Source: Alphaproteobacteria bacterium
Lineage (GTDB): Bacteria > Pseudomonadota > Alphaproteobacteria > Rhizobiales > JAJRRF01
Assembly (NCBI GenBank): GCA_024279735.1
Contig: JAJRRF010000124.1
Coordinates: 1 to 40,529, forward strand
Length of the DNA stretch: 40,529 nt
Direction: 5' to 3'
This document shows, one piece after another, positions 25,540-36,362 of this stretch. A program made the translations under genes and the position numbers. A model generated the notes under the pieces. The model worked only from the letters and a program-made list of their open reading frames with translations, had not been told where the DNA came from and made no database searches. The first letter of the stretch is position 1. Every line of letters begins with the position of its first letter.

Positions 25540-27351
25540 ATGCCCCAGGCTGAGCGAAAAAACAATAGAATGACAAAAATGACGAACACGACTTATCATA
25601 CCCTATTGATTACCGTTCTCTGTTTTGCAGCTTGCTTCGGTGCGCCAGCTTCTGCCCAGGAGATCGAACGCCAGGAACAGCAAAACCCGATAGACACTAA
25701 TATAAACAACAATGATCCTGCAACTGGGATATCTGATCTTGAAAGTAATCCAGACACTATCAGGCCGCAACAACAACCCACCCAGGCTCAACAAAATGCC
25801 GCACAAAACAACCAGGGTGATTTGCCCAATATAAGGCAACGCCCTGCCGAGGAAACAGACCCTTTTGCTTCACAGGACAACACTGGCGAAGCTGATTTTA
25901 ATGACGGGGAAACCAACAATAATCCAAACAGGACACCCCAAAGGGGACCAAGAATTCTGCGCAATGATGAAAGCTATGACCTGTTGCCTGATCCACAGGA
26001 CAGGGAAGATACACTTGCGCCTGTCATGAGGGACAGCGACCTTGAGGTACAGCAAGACCTGCCACCCCTTGCCCCCATCCGTAACAGACAGGGCAGAAAC
26101 CTTGATCCTTCGGGACAGCCCATCAGGATACCGCTTGAAAACGGGACTGTGAGCCGCCAGAGGGTGGATGGCAGGACACCACAACAGCGCACAGCGAATA
26201 CACGTGAAGAAATCATGCCCTATCAGGCACTTGGTATGCCTTTGGGTAGCTTTTACCTGTTTCCGTCCCTGACGATCCGTGAAAGCTATACTGACAATGT
26301 TTTCATTTCTGCCACCAGCAAGAAATCTGATGGCGCGCTCATTGTTGCCCCTGGATTTGTACTTGAATCAAACTGGGACAACCATGCCCTTGAATTTAGC
26401 CTGAACGGCGTGGCAACCTATCATCACAAATTCAGGTCACAGGACACCAAAAACCTTAATGCCCTCCTGAGGGGCAGGATAGATGTCACCAACCGAACTT
26501 TTATCCGTCTTGGCACAGGCTATCAGCTGAACCAGGAAACAGGATCGTCTCCTGATTTCCCGACCAATGCCGCTGGACCGTCAGATGTTGAGACCAAAAA
26601 TCTCTTTGGCGAACTCAATCACCGCTTCAACAGGCTTTCAGTCCAGTTCAGGGGAGAACATAGCCAGCTTGACTATGGGGATGCCACCTCTGTCAATGGG
26701 CAAGCCATCGACAATAACAACAGAGACCGCAACGAGGATGCAGCATTATCACGCCTGACCTATGAGTTTTCACCGCGCCTGAGCGTCTTTATGGACAATA
26801 ATTTCAGGTGGACCAATTATGATGCCGCCGAGAGTGCCACAAATATAAACAGGGACAATTTCCAGATGCTGAACGCAGCAGGGTTCAGGGCTGAAATAAC
26901 GCCCCTGGTCAATGGAGAATTGCGGGTTGGCAACGTGATGATTGACCCCAAAAGTGCCCGGCTTTCCAAAGAAAACGCTGTTGTGGTGGATGCCTCCCTT
27001 GTCTGGACACCAACAGAACTGACAACCCTGCGTGCAAGCCTGGCCACCACAATAGCAGAAACTACTGAAATTGGCGGCACTGCCCTGAAAGAAAATCTTT
27101 ACACCCTGGCTTTTGAACACCGTCTGCTGCAAAACCTTATCCTCAGCGGTGGGGTGAGCCTGAATGTACAAAACACCCTGGGAACTGACCGCGAAATCTT
27201 GACCTACCAGACAACATTTGGCACTGAATACCGCCTGAACAGGAATATTTACCTGACCTCCCTGCTCAGCTATACGCACTATAACAGCTCTACAGCCAAT
27301 TCAGATTATGAGATCAAGAGTGCCACAATCGGTGTGCGGTTGCAGCAATAG
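25540..27351 (+). CDS. Outer-membrane beta-barrel protein (BBP2-like) with long N/Q-rich N-terminal region
   Basis: 603 aa; signal peptide TLLITVLCFAACFGAPASAQE; barrel-like SLTIRESYTDNVFISATSKKSDGALIVAPGF and aromatic C-terminal strands. Confidence 0.8.
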   Translation: MPQAERKNNRMTKMTNTTYHTLLITVLCFAACFGAPASAQEIERQEQQNPIDTNINNNDPATGISDLESNPDTIRPQQQPTQAQQNAAQNNQGDLPNIRQRPAEETDPFASQDNTGEADFNDGETNNNPNRTPQRGPRILRNDESYDLLPDPQDREDTLAPVMRDSDLEVQQDLPPLAPIRNRQGRNLDPSGQPIRIPLENGTVSRQRVDGRTPQQRTANTREEIMPYQALGMPLGSFYLFPSLTIRESYTDNVFISATSKKSDGALIVAPGFVLESNWDNHALEFSLNGVATYHHKFRSQDTKNLNALLRGRIDVTNRTFIRLGTGYQLNQETGSSPDFPTNAAGPSDVETKNLFGELNHRFNRLSVQFRGEHSQLDYGDATSVNGQAIDNNNRDRNEDAALSRLTYEFSPRLSVFMDNNFRWTNYDAAESATNINRDNFQMLNAAGFRAEITPLVNGELRVGNVMIDPKSARLSKENAVVVDASLVWTPTELTTLRASLATTIAETTEIGGTALKENLYTLAFEHRLLQNLILSGGVSLNVQNTLGTDREILTYQTTFGTEYRLNRNIYLTSLLSYTHYNSSTANSDYEIKSATIGVRLQQ

Positions 27352-27363
27352 CATGACACCCCA

Positions 27364-28239
27364 TTACCGCGTTGGCACAGGCTGTTCACCGCTATAGTCA
27401 TAAAACCCCCTGCCAGTCTTGCGACCCAGCCAGCCTGCCTCAACATATTTGACCAGTAATGGACAGGGGCGGTATTTGGTATCCGCCAGCCCTTCATGCA
27501 AGACCTGCATTGCCGCCAGACAAGTATCCAAACCAACAAAGTCAGCCAGTTCCAGCGGCCCCATAGGGTGATGGGCTCCATATTTCAGAGCTGCATCAAT
27601 ATCCTTGACCGTCCCCACCCCCTCATAAAGGGTATAGATCGCCTCATTCATCATTGGCAACAAGATCCTGTTGACCATAAAGGCCGGGAAATCTTCTGAT
27701 ATGGCAATTCTCTTACCAAGGGACGCAACAAATTTTTGCGATATATCAAAGGTCTCCCTGTCCGTCACAATACCCCTGATCAGTTCAACCAGCTCCATGA
27801 CCGGAACAGGGTTCATAAAATGCATCCCAACAAACTTTTCGGCTCTATCTGTCGAGGCCGCAAGGCGGGTTATGGATATAGAAGATGTATTGGAGGCAAT
27901 TAAGGTGTCAGGACGAAGCAATGGACAAAGCTGGGAGAAAATTTCTTTCTTGAGTTTTTCATCTTCACTGACAGCCTCTATCACCAGGTCAACATCCCTA
28001 AGGGCAGCAAAGTCTTTGCCATAAGACAGCCGTTGCAGGGCATCCATACGCTGCTGCTCTGTGATAAGCTGTTTGGCCTGTTGCCGAATCAGGTTTCTCT
28101 GGATGGTCTTGACTGCCTGGTCATACCGGTCACGGTCAACGTCTGTCAGGATCACATCATAACCGGACAGGGCAGCAACATGGGCAATACCGTTTCCCAT
28201 CTGCCCAGCCCCGACAATACCTACTTTTTTAATATCCAT
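27364..28239 (-). CDS. hbd: 3-hydroxybutyryl-CoA dehydrogenase
   Basis: [48 protein letters not shown]. Confidence 0.95.
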   Translation of the reverse strand: MDIKKVGIVGAGQMGNGIAHVAALSGYDVILTDVDRDRYDQAVKTIQRNLIRQQAKQLITEQQRMDALQRLSYGKDFAALRDVDLVIEAVSEDEKLKKEIFSQLCPLLRPDTLIASNTSSISITRLAASTDRAEKFVGMHFMNPVPVMELVELIRGIVTDRETFDISQKFVASLGKRIAISEDFPAFMVNRILLPMMNEAIYTLYEGVGTVKDIDAALKYGAHHPMGPLELADFVGLDTCLAAMQVLHEGLADTKYRPCPLLVKYVEAGWLGRKTGRGFYDYSGEQPVPTR

Positions 28240-29203
28240 GATGGTTATCCCAGTCCTTTAGCAAAGCTGTCAATTTTGGCACTATTTCACTGACATCACC
28301 AATAAGGCTATAATCAGACATCTTTATAATCGGGGCTTCACTGTCCATGTTCACCGCAATAATAATATCTGCGCCCTGGACTGCGCCAAGATGGTGCATT
28401 GAGCCAGAAACCCCCAGAGCCAAATACACCTTTGGCGAAACAGCCTTGCCGCTTTGCCCTATCAAGGCAGAGGCAGGCAAATATCCCGCATCTACTGTCA
28501 TCTTGCTCGCCCCCAAGGCAGCCCCAAGCACTTTTGCCAGCTCCTTTGCCAGCCCAAGACTTGCCGTGCTGTCAACACCTGCCCCACATCCAATAATAAT
28601 CTGCGCACCCGCAAAGTTGTCATCCCCTGAACCATTGCCATGAGAGGCTTTTATAGTCGCCAGCCCTGCCCTACCAGTCCTCGCAATCAGCTTTATCTTT
28701 GGGTTTTCAGCCCTCACGTCAGCCAAATCCCCTGCCCCATCAACCACGCCCACACCAGGAGCTATCGTGATGATTTTTGGAACAGCCTCTGAATAAACAG
28801 TTTTCAGGATGGTATTGTTATAAGCCTGATATTGCAGGGTATTTTTGTCAATTATTTTGGTAATGCCTAATAACGGCTCTCTCCCCAATGAAGCAGCACA
28901 CCGAGCCATGACCTGATCCATCAAATGCCCCTTGCCTGCAACAACAAGGTCATATTCCTTGGCCAAACCTTCAATAGCAGAAGACAAGTCTTCAGGTGAT
29001 ACCGCCCCAACCTCAGCGACTTCCCCAACCAGAACCGAACACAACCCATCAAGAACGCTTTGTGGCAACGAAAAAGACCAGTCACTTTCCAGAGTAATGA
29101 AAAGGTCAACAACCGAACTTTCCTGCCCCAACTGATAAAAAGACTGGACACTGGTCTGGTCAAGCTGACCATTATCTATCCTGCCAACCAATAAGACTTT
29201 CAT
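28229..29203 (-). CDS. etfA: Electron transfer flavoprotein alpha subunit (divergent)
   Basis: C-terminal FAD domain [67 protein letters not shown]; start [12 protein letters not shown] at 29203. Confidence 0.9.
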   Translation of the reverse strand: MKVLLVGRIDNGQLDQTSVQSFYQLGQESSVVDLFITLESDWSFSLPQSVLDGLCSVLVGEVAEVGAVSPEDLSSAIEGLAKEYDLVVAGKGHLMDQVMARCAASLGREPLLGITKIIDKNTLQYQAYNNTILKTVYSEAVPKIITIAPGVGVVDGAGDLADVRAENPKIKLIARTGRAGLATIKASHGNGSGDDNFAGAQIIIGCGAGVDSTASLGLAKELAKVLGAALGASKMTVDAGYLPASALIGQSGKAVSPKVYLALGVSGSMHHLGAVQGADIIIAVNMDSEAPIIKMSDYSLIGDVSEIVPKLTALLKDWDNHHGY

Positions 29204-29213
29204 CACCCCATCA

Positions 29214-30191
29214 TCAACTTTCTTGCCGTGTCTTGGACAGACTGCCTGTAACACTGACCCTGAGTTTCTTTATTTTTCTCGAATCAGCCTCCAGCACCTC
29301 AAACTCAACCCCTTCAGGATGGGAGATAATTTCACCGCGAACAGGAACGCTTCCTGACAGAATAAAGACCAATCCGCCTAGAGTCTGTGGCTCTTCCTCA
29401 TTGTCTGGCAATGCCAGGGACAGGTCAAGAACCTGCTCCAGTTCCTCAACTGAAACGCGAGCAGAGGCAACCAGCCCATGATCATCCTGACGCTCAATCA
29501 GGTCTTTTTCTTCATCATCATGTTCATCCTCAATCTCGCCGACAATCTCCTCGACAAGATCCTCAATCGTGACCAGGCCATCAGTGCCGCCATACTCATC
29601 AACTACCAAAGCCATATGGTTTCGGGTTGCCTGCATCCTCAGCAAAAGGTCAACAGCGACAAGAGATGCGGGAATATAGGGCACCTCACGGGTAAGCCTG
29701 GCCTTTTCAATAGTGAGCAACAGGTCAACCTGTGAAAGGTTAAACCTGGCCTTGACCTTCCCACTGTCTTCCTTTTTGTCCTGCTTCCTGGCAGCCTGGG
29801 TCAGCCAGTTGAGAAAATCCTTGATATGGACAATACCGACAATATCATCAAGCGTCCCGCGATAGACCGGAATGCGGGAATGCCCCTCTTCCTCAAACAG
29901 AGACATCAGTTCTGTCAAAGGGCTGTCGACCTCAATCGCGATTATATCGGCGCGCGGAATCATCACATCCTCAATACGGGTACTGCCAAAACGCAACGTA
30001 TTACGAAGCATCAGGCGTTCCTGTTTGGAAAATTCCTGTGTCTCTTCATCAGTATTGGCCAACACCTGCAAAAGGTCTTTGCGTATGCTGCTTTTGTCAC
30101 TGGAAAAACCAAGCCTGGCCTTTATCCGTGACAACCCCCCAGCAGTATCCTTCTCGCCTGCCTGGCCTGAATCGTCAGATACATCACCCAT
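29214..30191 (-). CDS. corC: CBS/transporter-associated domain protein CorC-like
   Basis: [69 protein letters not shown]. Confidence 0.93.
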   Translation of the reverse strand: MGDVSDDSGQAGEKDTAGGLSRIKARLGFSSDKSSIRKDLLQVLANTDEETQEFSKQERLMLRNTLRFGSTRIEDVMIPRADIIAIEVDSPLTELMSLFEEEGHSRIPVYRGTLDDIVGIVHIKDFLNWLTQAARKQDKKEDSGKVKARFNLSQVDLLLTIEKARLTREVPYIPASLVAVDLLLRMQATRNHMALVVDEYGGTDGLVTIEDLVEEIVGEIEDEHDDEEKDLIERQDDHGLVASARVSVEELEQVLDLSLALPDNEEEPQTLGGLVFILSGSVPVRGEIISHPEGVEFEVLEADSRKIKKLRVSVTGSLSKTRQES

Positions 30192-30251
30192 GATAATTCT
30201 TTAACCTCATTTTTCTTTTAGCCCCTATACGCAAAACTGAGTGACCTAATT

Positions 30252-30791
30252 TTATGTTACAAAATTCTCCGCATAGGGATCGGAAATCCCCATCCCCAGA
30301 AGAATATCTCGTTCCAGATTTTCCATTTCCACGGCTTCCTTTTGCCTTATATGATCATATCCAAGCAAGTGCAGGACTCCGTGGATTGCCATATGAGACA
30401 GGTGGTCTGCCAAAGGAAGGCCTGCAACCTCGGCTTCCTTGCTGATGGTTTCAAACGCCAGGATAACATCTCCCAGCTCACTGTTTTCCTCAGCCAACAC
30501 TCCTGATATAGTAGGAGTGTCAGTATTTGGAAAGGACAGCACATTGGTTGGCCTGTCCCTGTTCCGGTAATCCCTGTTCAGCGACTGGACAAAATCATCA
30601 TCTGCCAAAACAAACCCTGCCTCATATATCACAGGCCTCCCTTTCAGGCCGCTTTGATAGTCAAGTTTGTCCAGAACCCTTGAACCAAGCAGTTCCCATA
30701 CCATGTCCACTGCCTTTTGAACCACCGCAGGTGCTTCCTGACAGCCCTTCCAAAGCGGTGAATTATGATGGATATTGAGAAGAATTGGCAT
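30252..30791 (-). CDS. ybeY: Endoribonuclease YbeY
   Basis: LNRDYRNRDRPTNVLSFPN and HMAIHGVLHLLGYDH. Confidence 0.97.
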   Translation of the reverse strand: MPILLNIHHNSPLWKGCQEAPAVVQKAVDMVWELLGSRVLDKLDYQSGLKGRPVIYEAGFVLADDDFVQSLNRDYRNRDRPTNVLSFPNTDTPTISGVLAEENSELGDVILAFETISKEAEVAGLPLADHLSHMAIHGVLHLLGYDHIRQKEAVEMENLERDILLGMGISDPYAENFVT

Positions 30792-30797
30792 GAAAAA

Positions 30798-31829
30798 TTA
30801 CTTCTTCTTTTCATAGGCAGTAATAATTTTGGCAACCAGGGGATGACGCACCACATCCTTTTCATTAAATTTGGTATAACCAATATCTTCAATGTCCTTC
30901 AGTAGGGAAACTGCCTCAATCAGGCCAGACACTTCACCCCTGGGCAAGTCAACCTGGGAAGGGTCACCTGTGATAATCATCTGGCCATTTTCACCAAGGC
31001 GGGTCAAAAACATTTTCATCTGCATGGATGTGGTATTTTGTGCCTCATCCAGAATGATGACGGCATCAGAAAGGGTTCTGCCACGCATAAAGGCCAATGG
31101 CGCAATCTCAATCACCTCCGTCTCAAGATCCTTTTCAACCTTCTCTGGCGGCAACACATCATACAGCGCATCGTAGAGAGGCCGCAAATAGGGATCGACT
31201 TTCTCTTTCATGTCACCAGGCAAAAATCCGAGCCTTTCACCAGCCTCCACAGCGGGACGGGTCAGGATGATACGCTTGATCTCGCCGCGTTCCAAACGGC
31301 CAGCCGCATGGGCAACAGCCAGATATGTCTTGCCGGTGCCAGCCGCGCCTGTGGCAAAGATCAGTTCCTTATTCATCATGTCCAGGATATAGCGGCTCTG
31401 GTTTGGCGAACGTGCCGTGATATGCTTTTTGCGGGTACGCAATTGCGCGCCCCTGGCCTGGCTGTCCACTTTCTTGCCATCATGACCGCCACCCGATAAG
31501 TCTCCCTTACCAGAGGTCAGATGGTTATCTGAATTAAAATTTGACATCGCATGTCTCACAGCTCCCTGAACATCACCAACAGCAATTACTTCACTTCTTT
31601 CAAGACGGCGGTACAGGTGTTCCAAGACATCCCGTGCCATATCAACCGTTTCGCCAGTCCCGTTCAGCGTCAGGACATTACCCTGCGGAATAATCTGGAT
31701 TCCCAAACGATCCTCAATGATAGACAGATGACCATGGAACGACCCAAACAACTCAGCAAGCAGCCTGTTGTTGTCAAACTCAATGGTCAAGGAACCTTCC
31801 TTGTTATCTGCCGTTGTGGTTGTTGCCAT
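30798..31829 (-). CDS. phoH: PhoH family ATPase (YbeZ)
   Basis: FATGAAGTGKTYLAVAHA, RPAVEAGERLGFLPGDMKEKVDPYLRPLYDAL, DEAQNTTSMQMKMFLTRLG. Confidence 0.97.
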   Translation of the reverse strand: MATTTTADNKEGSLTIEFDNNRLLAELFGSFHGHLSIIEDRLGIQIIPQGNVLTLNGTGETVDMARDVLEHLYRRLERSEVIAVGDVQGAVRHAMSNFNSDNHLTSGKGDLSGGGHDGKKVDSQARGAQLRTRKKHITARSPNQSRYILDMMNKELIFATGAAGTGKTYLAVAHAAGRLERGEIKRIILTRPAVEAGERLGFLPGDMKEKVDPYLRPLYDALYDVLPPEKVEKDLETEVIEIAPLAFMRGRTLSDAVIILDEAQNTTSMQMKMFLTRLGENGQMIITGDPSQVDLPRGEVSGLIEAVSLLKDIEDIGYTKFNEKDVVRHPLVAKIITAYEKKK

Positions 31830-31928
31830 GCAAACTGTCTTCCTGTTTCAAATTTTACTCCTGATTACCCAGTCCTGATTTTGTCAGCCTAACTCATGTC
31901 GCCCTGACACATATAGCAAAGCTTACTA

Positions 31929-33296
31929 TTATGTCTGGGGCATGACAAGATCACCCTCAAGGCTGTTTGGCCCTCCTGAGGTCACCAGGACATCGTGGAC
32001 ACTGCCAATCAAACGCGGACTGCCCTTGACATGCACAGACTGCAAATATGGTGTTTTTCCCAAGATTTGCTGATCCTTATAGCCTGTCCTGTCAAATAAC
32101 ACAGGTAAAACCTTACCTTCAGAGTTTTTATTAAAGTTGGCCTGCTGCTGGTTGAGCAGGGCTTGCAAGGTCTGCAACCGTTCTGACTTAATATTTTCCG
32201 GTATTTGTTGCGCAATGTCGGCTGCCGGAGTGCCTGGCCTTATGCTGTACTTGAACGAATAGGCCGTGGAAAATGTCACCTTGCGCACCATCTCAAGGGT
32301 ATCTTCAAAATCCTGGTCGGTTTCACCAGGAAAGCCAACAATAATATCTGTTGAAAGGGCAATGCTGGGACAGGTTTTCCTCACTTTTGCAATAATGTCC
32401 CTGTAAAATTCCCCAGTATGCTTTCGGTTCATTGCCTTTAGAATTTTATCCGAACCGGACTGGAATGGCAGGTGCAGATAGGGCATTATTTTGGGCTGCC
32501 CTGCAAACAGGCCGATTAATTCATCTGTCATTTCACGCGGATGGCTTGTAGTATAACGCAGCCGCTCCAGCCCATCAATCTGCGCCATCTGTTCCAGCAG
32601 CCTTGCCAGTGACCAGTCCCGTCCGTCCAGACCTTCCCCATGATAGGCATTGACATTCTGCCCAAGCAGGTTGATTTCCCGCACGCCGCGTGACACCAGG
32701 TTTTCAGCCTCTGTGAGCAGTTGCGCTACAGAACGAGAATATTCCCCGCCCCTGGTATAGGGAACAACGCAGAAAGTACAGAACTTGTCGCACCCTTCCT
32801 GTACTGTCAGGAAAGCAGAGGCACTCAGTTTTTTCTCACCACTGGAGAAAATATCAAACTTGTCCTCTTCAGGGAAATCTGTATCGACAACTTTTTTGCC
32901 TGCAACCCGTTGTTTCATGAATTCTGGCAAACGGTGCAGGCTCTGGGGGCCAACAACCATATCTACAATCGGCGCGCGCCTGATAATTTCCTGCCCTTCG
33001 GCCTGGGCAACACATCCAGCAACCACCACAGTGGTCTCCAAGCCTTTTTCAGACCGCTTCTGCTTGAGCAGGCGAATCCGTCCCAGTTCAGAGTAAATTT
33101 TCTCGGCAGCCTTTTCACGGATATGGCAGGTATTCAGGATGATAATGTCGGCATCATCCATCTGGCCTGTCTCATTATATCCCTCATGTCCCAGACTGTC
33201 AGACATCCGCGTACTGTCATAGACATTCATCTGGCAGCCATAACTCTTGATGAATATATTTTCTTTATCAGTTTTCATCACTTCACTTTTCACCAA
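31929..33296 (-). CDS. miaB: tRNA-2-methylthio-N6-dimethylallyladenosine synthase MiaB
   Basis: YGCQMNVYDSTRMSD, VQEGCDKFCTFCVVPYTRGGEYSR, TRAM-like C-terminus. Confidence 0.97.
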   Translation of the reverse strand: MVKSEVMKTDKENIFIKSYGCQMNVYDSTRMSDSLGHEGYNETGQMDDADIIILNTCHIREKAAEKIYSELGRIRLLKQKRSEKGLETTVVVAGCVAQAEGQEIIRRAPIVDMVVGPQSLHRLPEFMKQRVAGKKVVDTDFPEEDKFDIFSSGEKKLSASAFLTVQEGCDKFCTFCVVPYTRGGEYSRSVAQLLTEAENLVSRGVREINLLGQNVNAYHGEGLDGRDWSLARLLEQMAQIDGLERLRYTTSHPREMTDELIGLFAGQPKIMPYLHLPFQSGSDKILKAMNRKHTGEFYRDIIAKVRKTCPSIALSTDIIVGFPGETDQDFEDTLEMVRKVTFSTAYSFKYSIRPGTPAADIAQQIPENIKSERLQTLQALLNQQQANFNKNSEGKVLPVLFDRTGYKDQQILGKTPYLQSVHVKGSPRLIGSVHDVLVTSGGPNSLEGDLVMPQT

Positions 33297-33367
33297 ACCA
33301 AACCTAAAATCCTGTCAGCCCCTTATATCATACCTAGCGTAACTGTCTAATGCCAAATGGTGCAGCA

Positions 33368-34213
33368 CTATTCTGGGCTGTTAAATTCATTGACCAACAA
33401 GTCCGAAACTGTCTTTTTTATCTCAGCTTCTGTATGACGACATAAATCTTTCCTGTCACGGAACTGATCCAGCAATGCTGGCTCCCCTATCTTTATAAAA
33501 ACATCCACCGTCCCAGACTTCAGCAGTGACCACATATGCGGCAGCAGGGCTGCGTCACCGACCCAGGCCACCTTGTACCTGCGCTGCCGCCCAAGTGGCA
33601 AGCCTCCCAGCCTGGTATAGGCGACAGAGACAGTCTGCACTTTCACATCATGCTCATTAAAACTGATATTTTCTGCCTCAAGCTGTTTCAGTTGCTTTGG
33701 GGTTGGCTTCACAGCGGCAAACAGGGCAGACTTAAAAGGCAGGACGCTATTGCCATCACTGCTGGTTCCTTCCGGAAAGAACACCACATTACCGCCCCCT
33801 GCCAAACGCTGTAAAATCGCATTGGAGACTGAGTGGGTTTCTGAACGGCGCGCCCTGTTGACAAAAATTGTTTTTTGCAGCCTGGCCAGCAGGTTAAAGA
33901 AAGGCCAGCTGTCTATCTCATGCTTGGCCACAAACGAGACCGGGGCAAGCTGGCTCAAAACAGTAATGTCCAGCCAGCTGGCATGGTTGGCAACGATCAG
34001 GACAGGGTGGGAGTTATCTTGAATTTCCCCCCGGACATGAAGCCTAAGACCAAGCAACTTTCCTATTTTCCTGTGATACCAGAGCGGCAAGGTCTTTGAC
34101 CACGGCATCTTAAACAGCAAAAAAACAGCCTGCACAAGCATCGTTGGCAGGGTCAAAAGGATATAGGCACATAATATATAACAGGCACGGGCAGTCTGCA
34201 TCATCGTTTGCAA
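33368..34213 (-). CDS. plsC: 1-acyl-sn-glycerol-3-phosphate acyltransferase (PlsC-like)
   Basis: VANHASWLDITVLSQLAPVSFVAKHE and FFPEGTSSDGNSVLPFKSALF. Confidence 0.92.
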   Translation of the reverse strand: MQTMMQTARACYILCAYILLTLPTMLVQAVFLLFKMPWSKTLPLWYHRKIGKLLGLRLHVRGEIQDNSHPVLIVANHASWLDITVLSQLAPVSFVAKHEIDSWPFFNLLARLQKTIFVNRARRSETHSVSNAILQRLAGGGNVVFFPEGTSSDGNSVLPFKSALFAAVKPTPKQLKQLEAENISFNEHDVKVQTVSVAYTRLGGLPLGRQRRYKVAWVGDAALLPHMWSLLKSGTVDVFIKIGEPALLDQFRDRKDLCRHTEAEIKKTVSDLLVNEFNSPE

Positions 34214-34238
34214 AACAACTTTCCCAAAATTTAGGAGT

Positions 34239-34679
34239 TTAGTTTTTACCCTTTTTCTTTATCGGCACGCCATAAAGTTCCATCTTATGGCCTGTCAACT
34301 TATAGCCCAGGGATTCGGCTATCGTGACCTGGAGTTTTTCCAGCTCCTCATTATAGAACTCTATCACTTCTCCAGAAGCAGTATTTATCAGGTGGTCATG
34401 ATGCTTGCGTCCTACCTGCTCGTAGCGGGCGCGGCCATCGCCAAAATCATGGCGTTCCAAAATACCCTCTTCCTCAAACAGCCTGACAGTCCGGTACACC
34501 GTAGACAAGGAGATATGCTGGTCAACCGCACTCGCCCTGCTATAGACCTCCTCAACATCAGGATGGTCATCAGCATCAGACAACACCCTGGCAATCACAC
34601 GGCGTTGTCCTGTCATCCGCAAACGTTTTGCCTTGCATAATGCCTCTACATCTGGAGCGTCATCTTCTAAACTGGCCAT
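34239..34679 (-). CDS. fur: Fur-family transcriptional regulator
   Basis: LRMTGQRRVIARVL, SLSTVYRTVRLFEEEGILERHDFGDGRARYE, KHHDHLI. Confidence 0.92.
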   Translation of the reverse strand: MASLEDDAPDVEALCKAKRLRMTGQRRVIARVLSDADDHPDVEEVYSRASAVDQHISLSTVYRTVRLFEEEGILERHDFGDGRARYEQVGRKHHDHLINTASGEVIEFYNEELEKLQVTIAESLGYKLTGHKMELYGVPIKKKGKN

Positions 34680-34817
34680 AAGGCAATTTTCCTATACGTG
34701 TTTTTACGAATAACTCGGACAATATCATTAAGCATGAACAGCCAGGCCAAATCAATATTGCTAAAGGAATAATCCAGTAAAATGAAAGATTTACACATAA
34801 CCCTATGTCTGCAATTA

Positions 34818-35324
34818 CTAAAACTGGTCAACCAGATAAGATACTGGCTCAAACTGGAATTTTGCAGTCTGTATATCAAGAGACATCCGCAAGGCATCTT
34901 CGCGCTGGCCGCCCTGCCTTGCCCCATAATATTTGGGCCGGACACCAACCCTCTCAAACCCAACCTTTTGATAAAGCCGTATTGCCCTCAAATTTTCAGT
35001 ACTGACCTCAAGGTGAACCTTTTTGATACCCTGCCCTGATAAACAGCGCAGCGTTGCATGGCAAAGCCCGTAGCCAACCCCCCTGTTTTGTAGCTCAGGG
35101 GTAACGGCCAGCGTCAATATATCAGCCTCGCCAGCAACAAACCGGGTCATGACAAAACCCAGAATATCTGGTCCAGGAGGCTGGAGTGCCAAAAAAGACA
35201 ACACTGTCTTGTCCTCAACAAAGCCCCTTATGGCCGCCTGATCCCAGGGCAACGGAAATCCTGTTGCATGAATTTTTGCCAATTCACTGGCCTGCCTGCC
35301 ATTTGCCTTGCTTATCCTAAACAT
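34818..35324 (-). CDS. rimI: Ribosomal-protein-alanine N-acetyltransferase RimI-like (GNAT)
   Basis: LAVTPELQNRGVGYGL, LEVSTENLRAIRLYQKVGFERVGVRPKYY; next to tsaB. Confidence 0.9.
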   Translation of the reverse strand: MFRISKANGRQASELAKIHATGFPLPWDQAAIRGFVEDKTVLSFLALQPPGPDILGFVMTRFVAGEADILTLAVTPELQNRGVGYGLCHATLRCLSGQGIKKVHLEVSTENLRAIRLYQKVGFERVGVRPKYYGARQGGQREDALRMSLDIQTAKFQFEPVSYLVDQF

Positions 35325-35616
35325 CCGTACACTTTATTTTTTCTAGGTTATACTCCCCCAACATCAAAACCCCGATTTTCAGTTGGCTCTTTTGCACTCT
35401 GGAGTCGTTCCGCTCTTCTCCCAATGCTAAGGCATTGCAGCGAAGAACGCGCCTATCCAGATCACAAAATTTCTCACCTGAAAAAACCAGGTTTCCACGT
35501 CGTGTGAGTATACAAAGAGCCTGCCCCTGTTATCATACCCAATATTCTTTTCCCTATAACTACCGCTTTTGGCCATGCGTTACAAGCCATCAAGTCATTC
35601 AAGACACCTTCGCGCG

Positions 35617-36339
35617 CTACTTTCTGGCTATCGCCTTGCCTGACTGGGTCTTGGCATCAGCTGCCCGAAGATAAAGCGGCGAGATTTTTCCTTCAGAAAC
35701 TGGCAACTTTTCAGCTATAACTGACAAGTCACGGGCATCTGGCAAGAACAGGCTATCTTTCCAGAATTCACTCCCCAAAGCATCCGCCTGAAGCAGTCCC
35801 GCGCCGCTTCCAATCATCAGATGCTGAGCACACCCACCCCGTTTTTTGAGATAACCGGCTACGTCCCGAACAGATAAAATTTGCACATCATCCAAAGGAA
35901 GCCCTTTGGAGGAGAAGCATTGCAGGTAAACATCGCCACGTCTGGCATCCAGAACAACAATAATTTCACTGTCATCAGCAGAAAATTGCTGCTGGCTACT
36001 ATCTGCCACCTGGCGCAACCACCCCAAGGCAATGACATGAAGGCTGGTTGTAGAAACAACAGGCTTTTTGGAGGCCAATGCAAGACCCCGCGCGGTTGCC
36101 ACCCCAATGCGGACACCTGTAAAGGTTCCTGGCCCCGCTGTTACAGCAATCCGGTCAAGATCAGCAAAGCCAAGACCACTTTTATCCAGCATAGCCTTTA
36201 TCATTGGCAAAAGCTGCTCGGCATGCCCCTTGTTCATGACCTCAAAAGTTGCGAAAAGATCAACCAGTGCGCCATCTTCCAGATGTGCAACGGCAGCAGA
36301 GCAAGCCCCAACTGATGTATCAAATGCCAATATTTTCAA
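35617..36339 (-). CDS. tsaB: tRNA threonylcarbamoyladenosine biosynthesis protein TsaB
   Basis: MKILAFDTSVGACSAAV, HAEQLLPMI, AVTAGPGTFTGVRIGVATARGLA. Confidence 0.95.
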   Translation of the reverse strand: MKILAFDTSVGACSAAVAHLEDGALVDLFATFEVMNKGHAEQLLPMIKAMLDKSGLGFADLDRIAVTAGPGTFTGVRIGVATARGLALASKKPVVSTTSLHVIALGWLRQVADSSQQQFSADDSEIIVVLDARRGDVYLQCFSSKGLPLDDVQILSVRDVAGYLKKRGGCAQHLMIGSGAGLLQADALGSEFWKDSLFLPDARDLSVIAEKLPVSEGKISPLYLRAADAKTQSGKAIARK

Positions 36340-36362
36340 GGAGACTGCCCTTTGCTGTTAAG

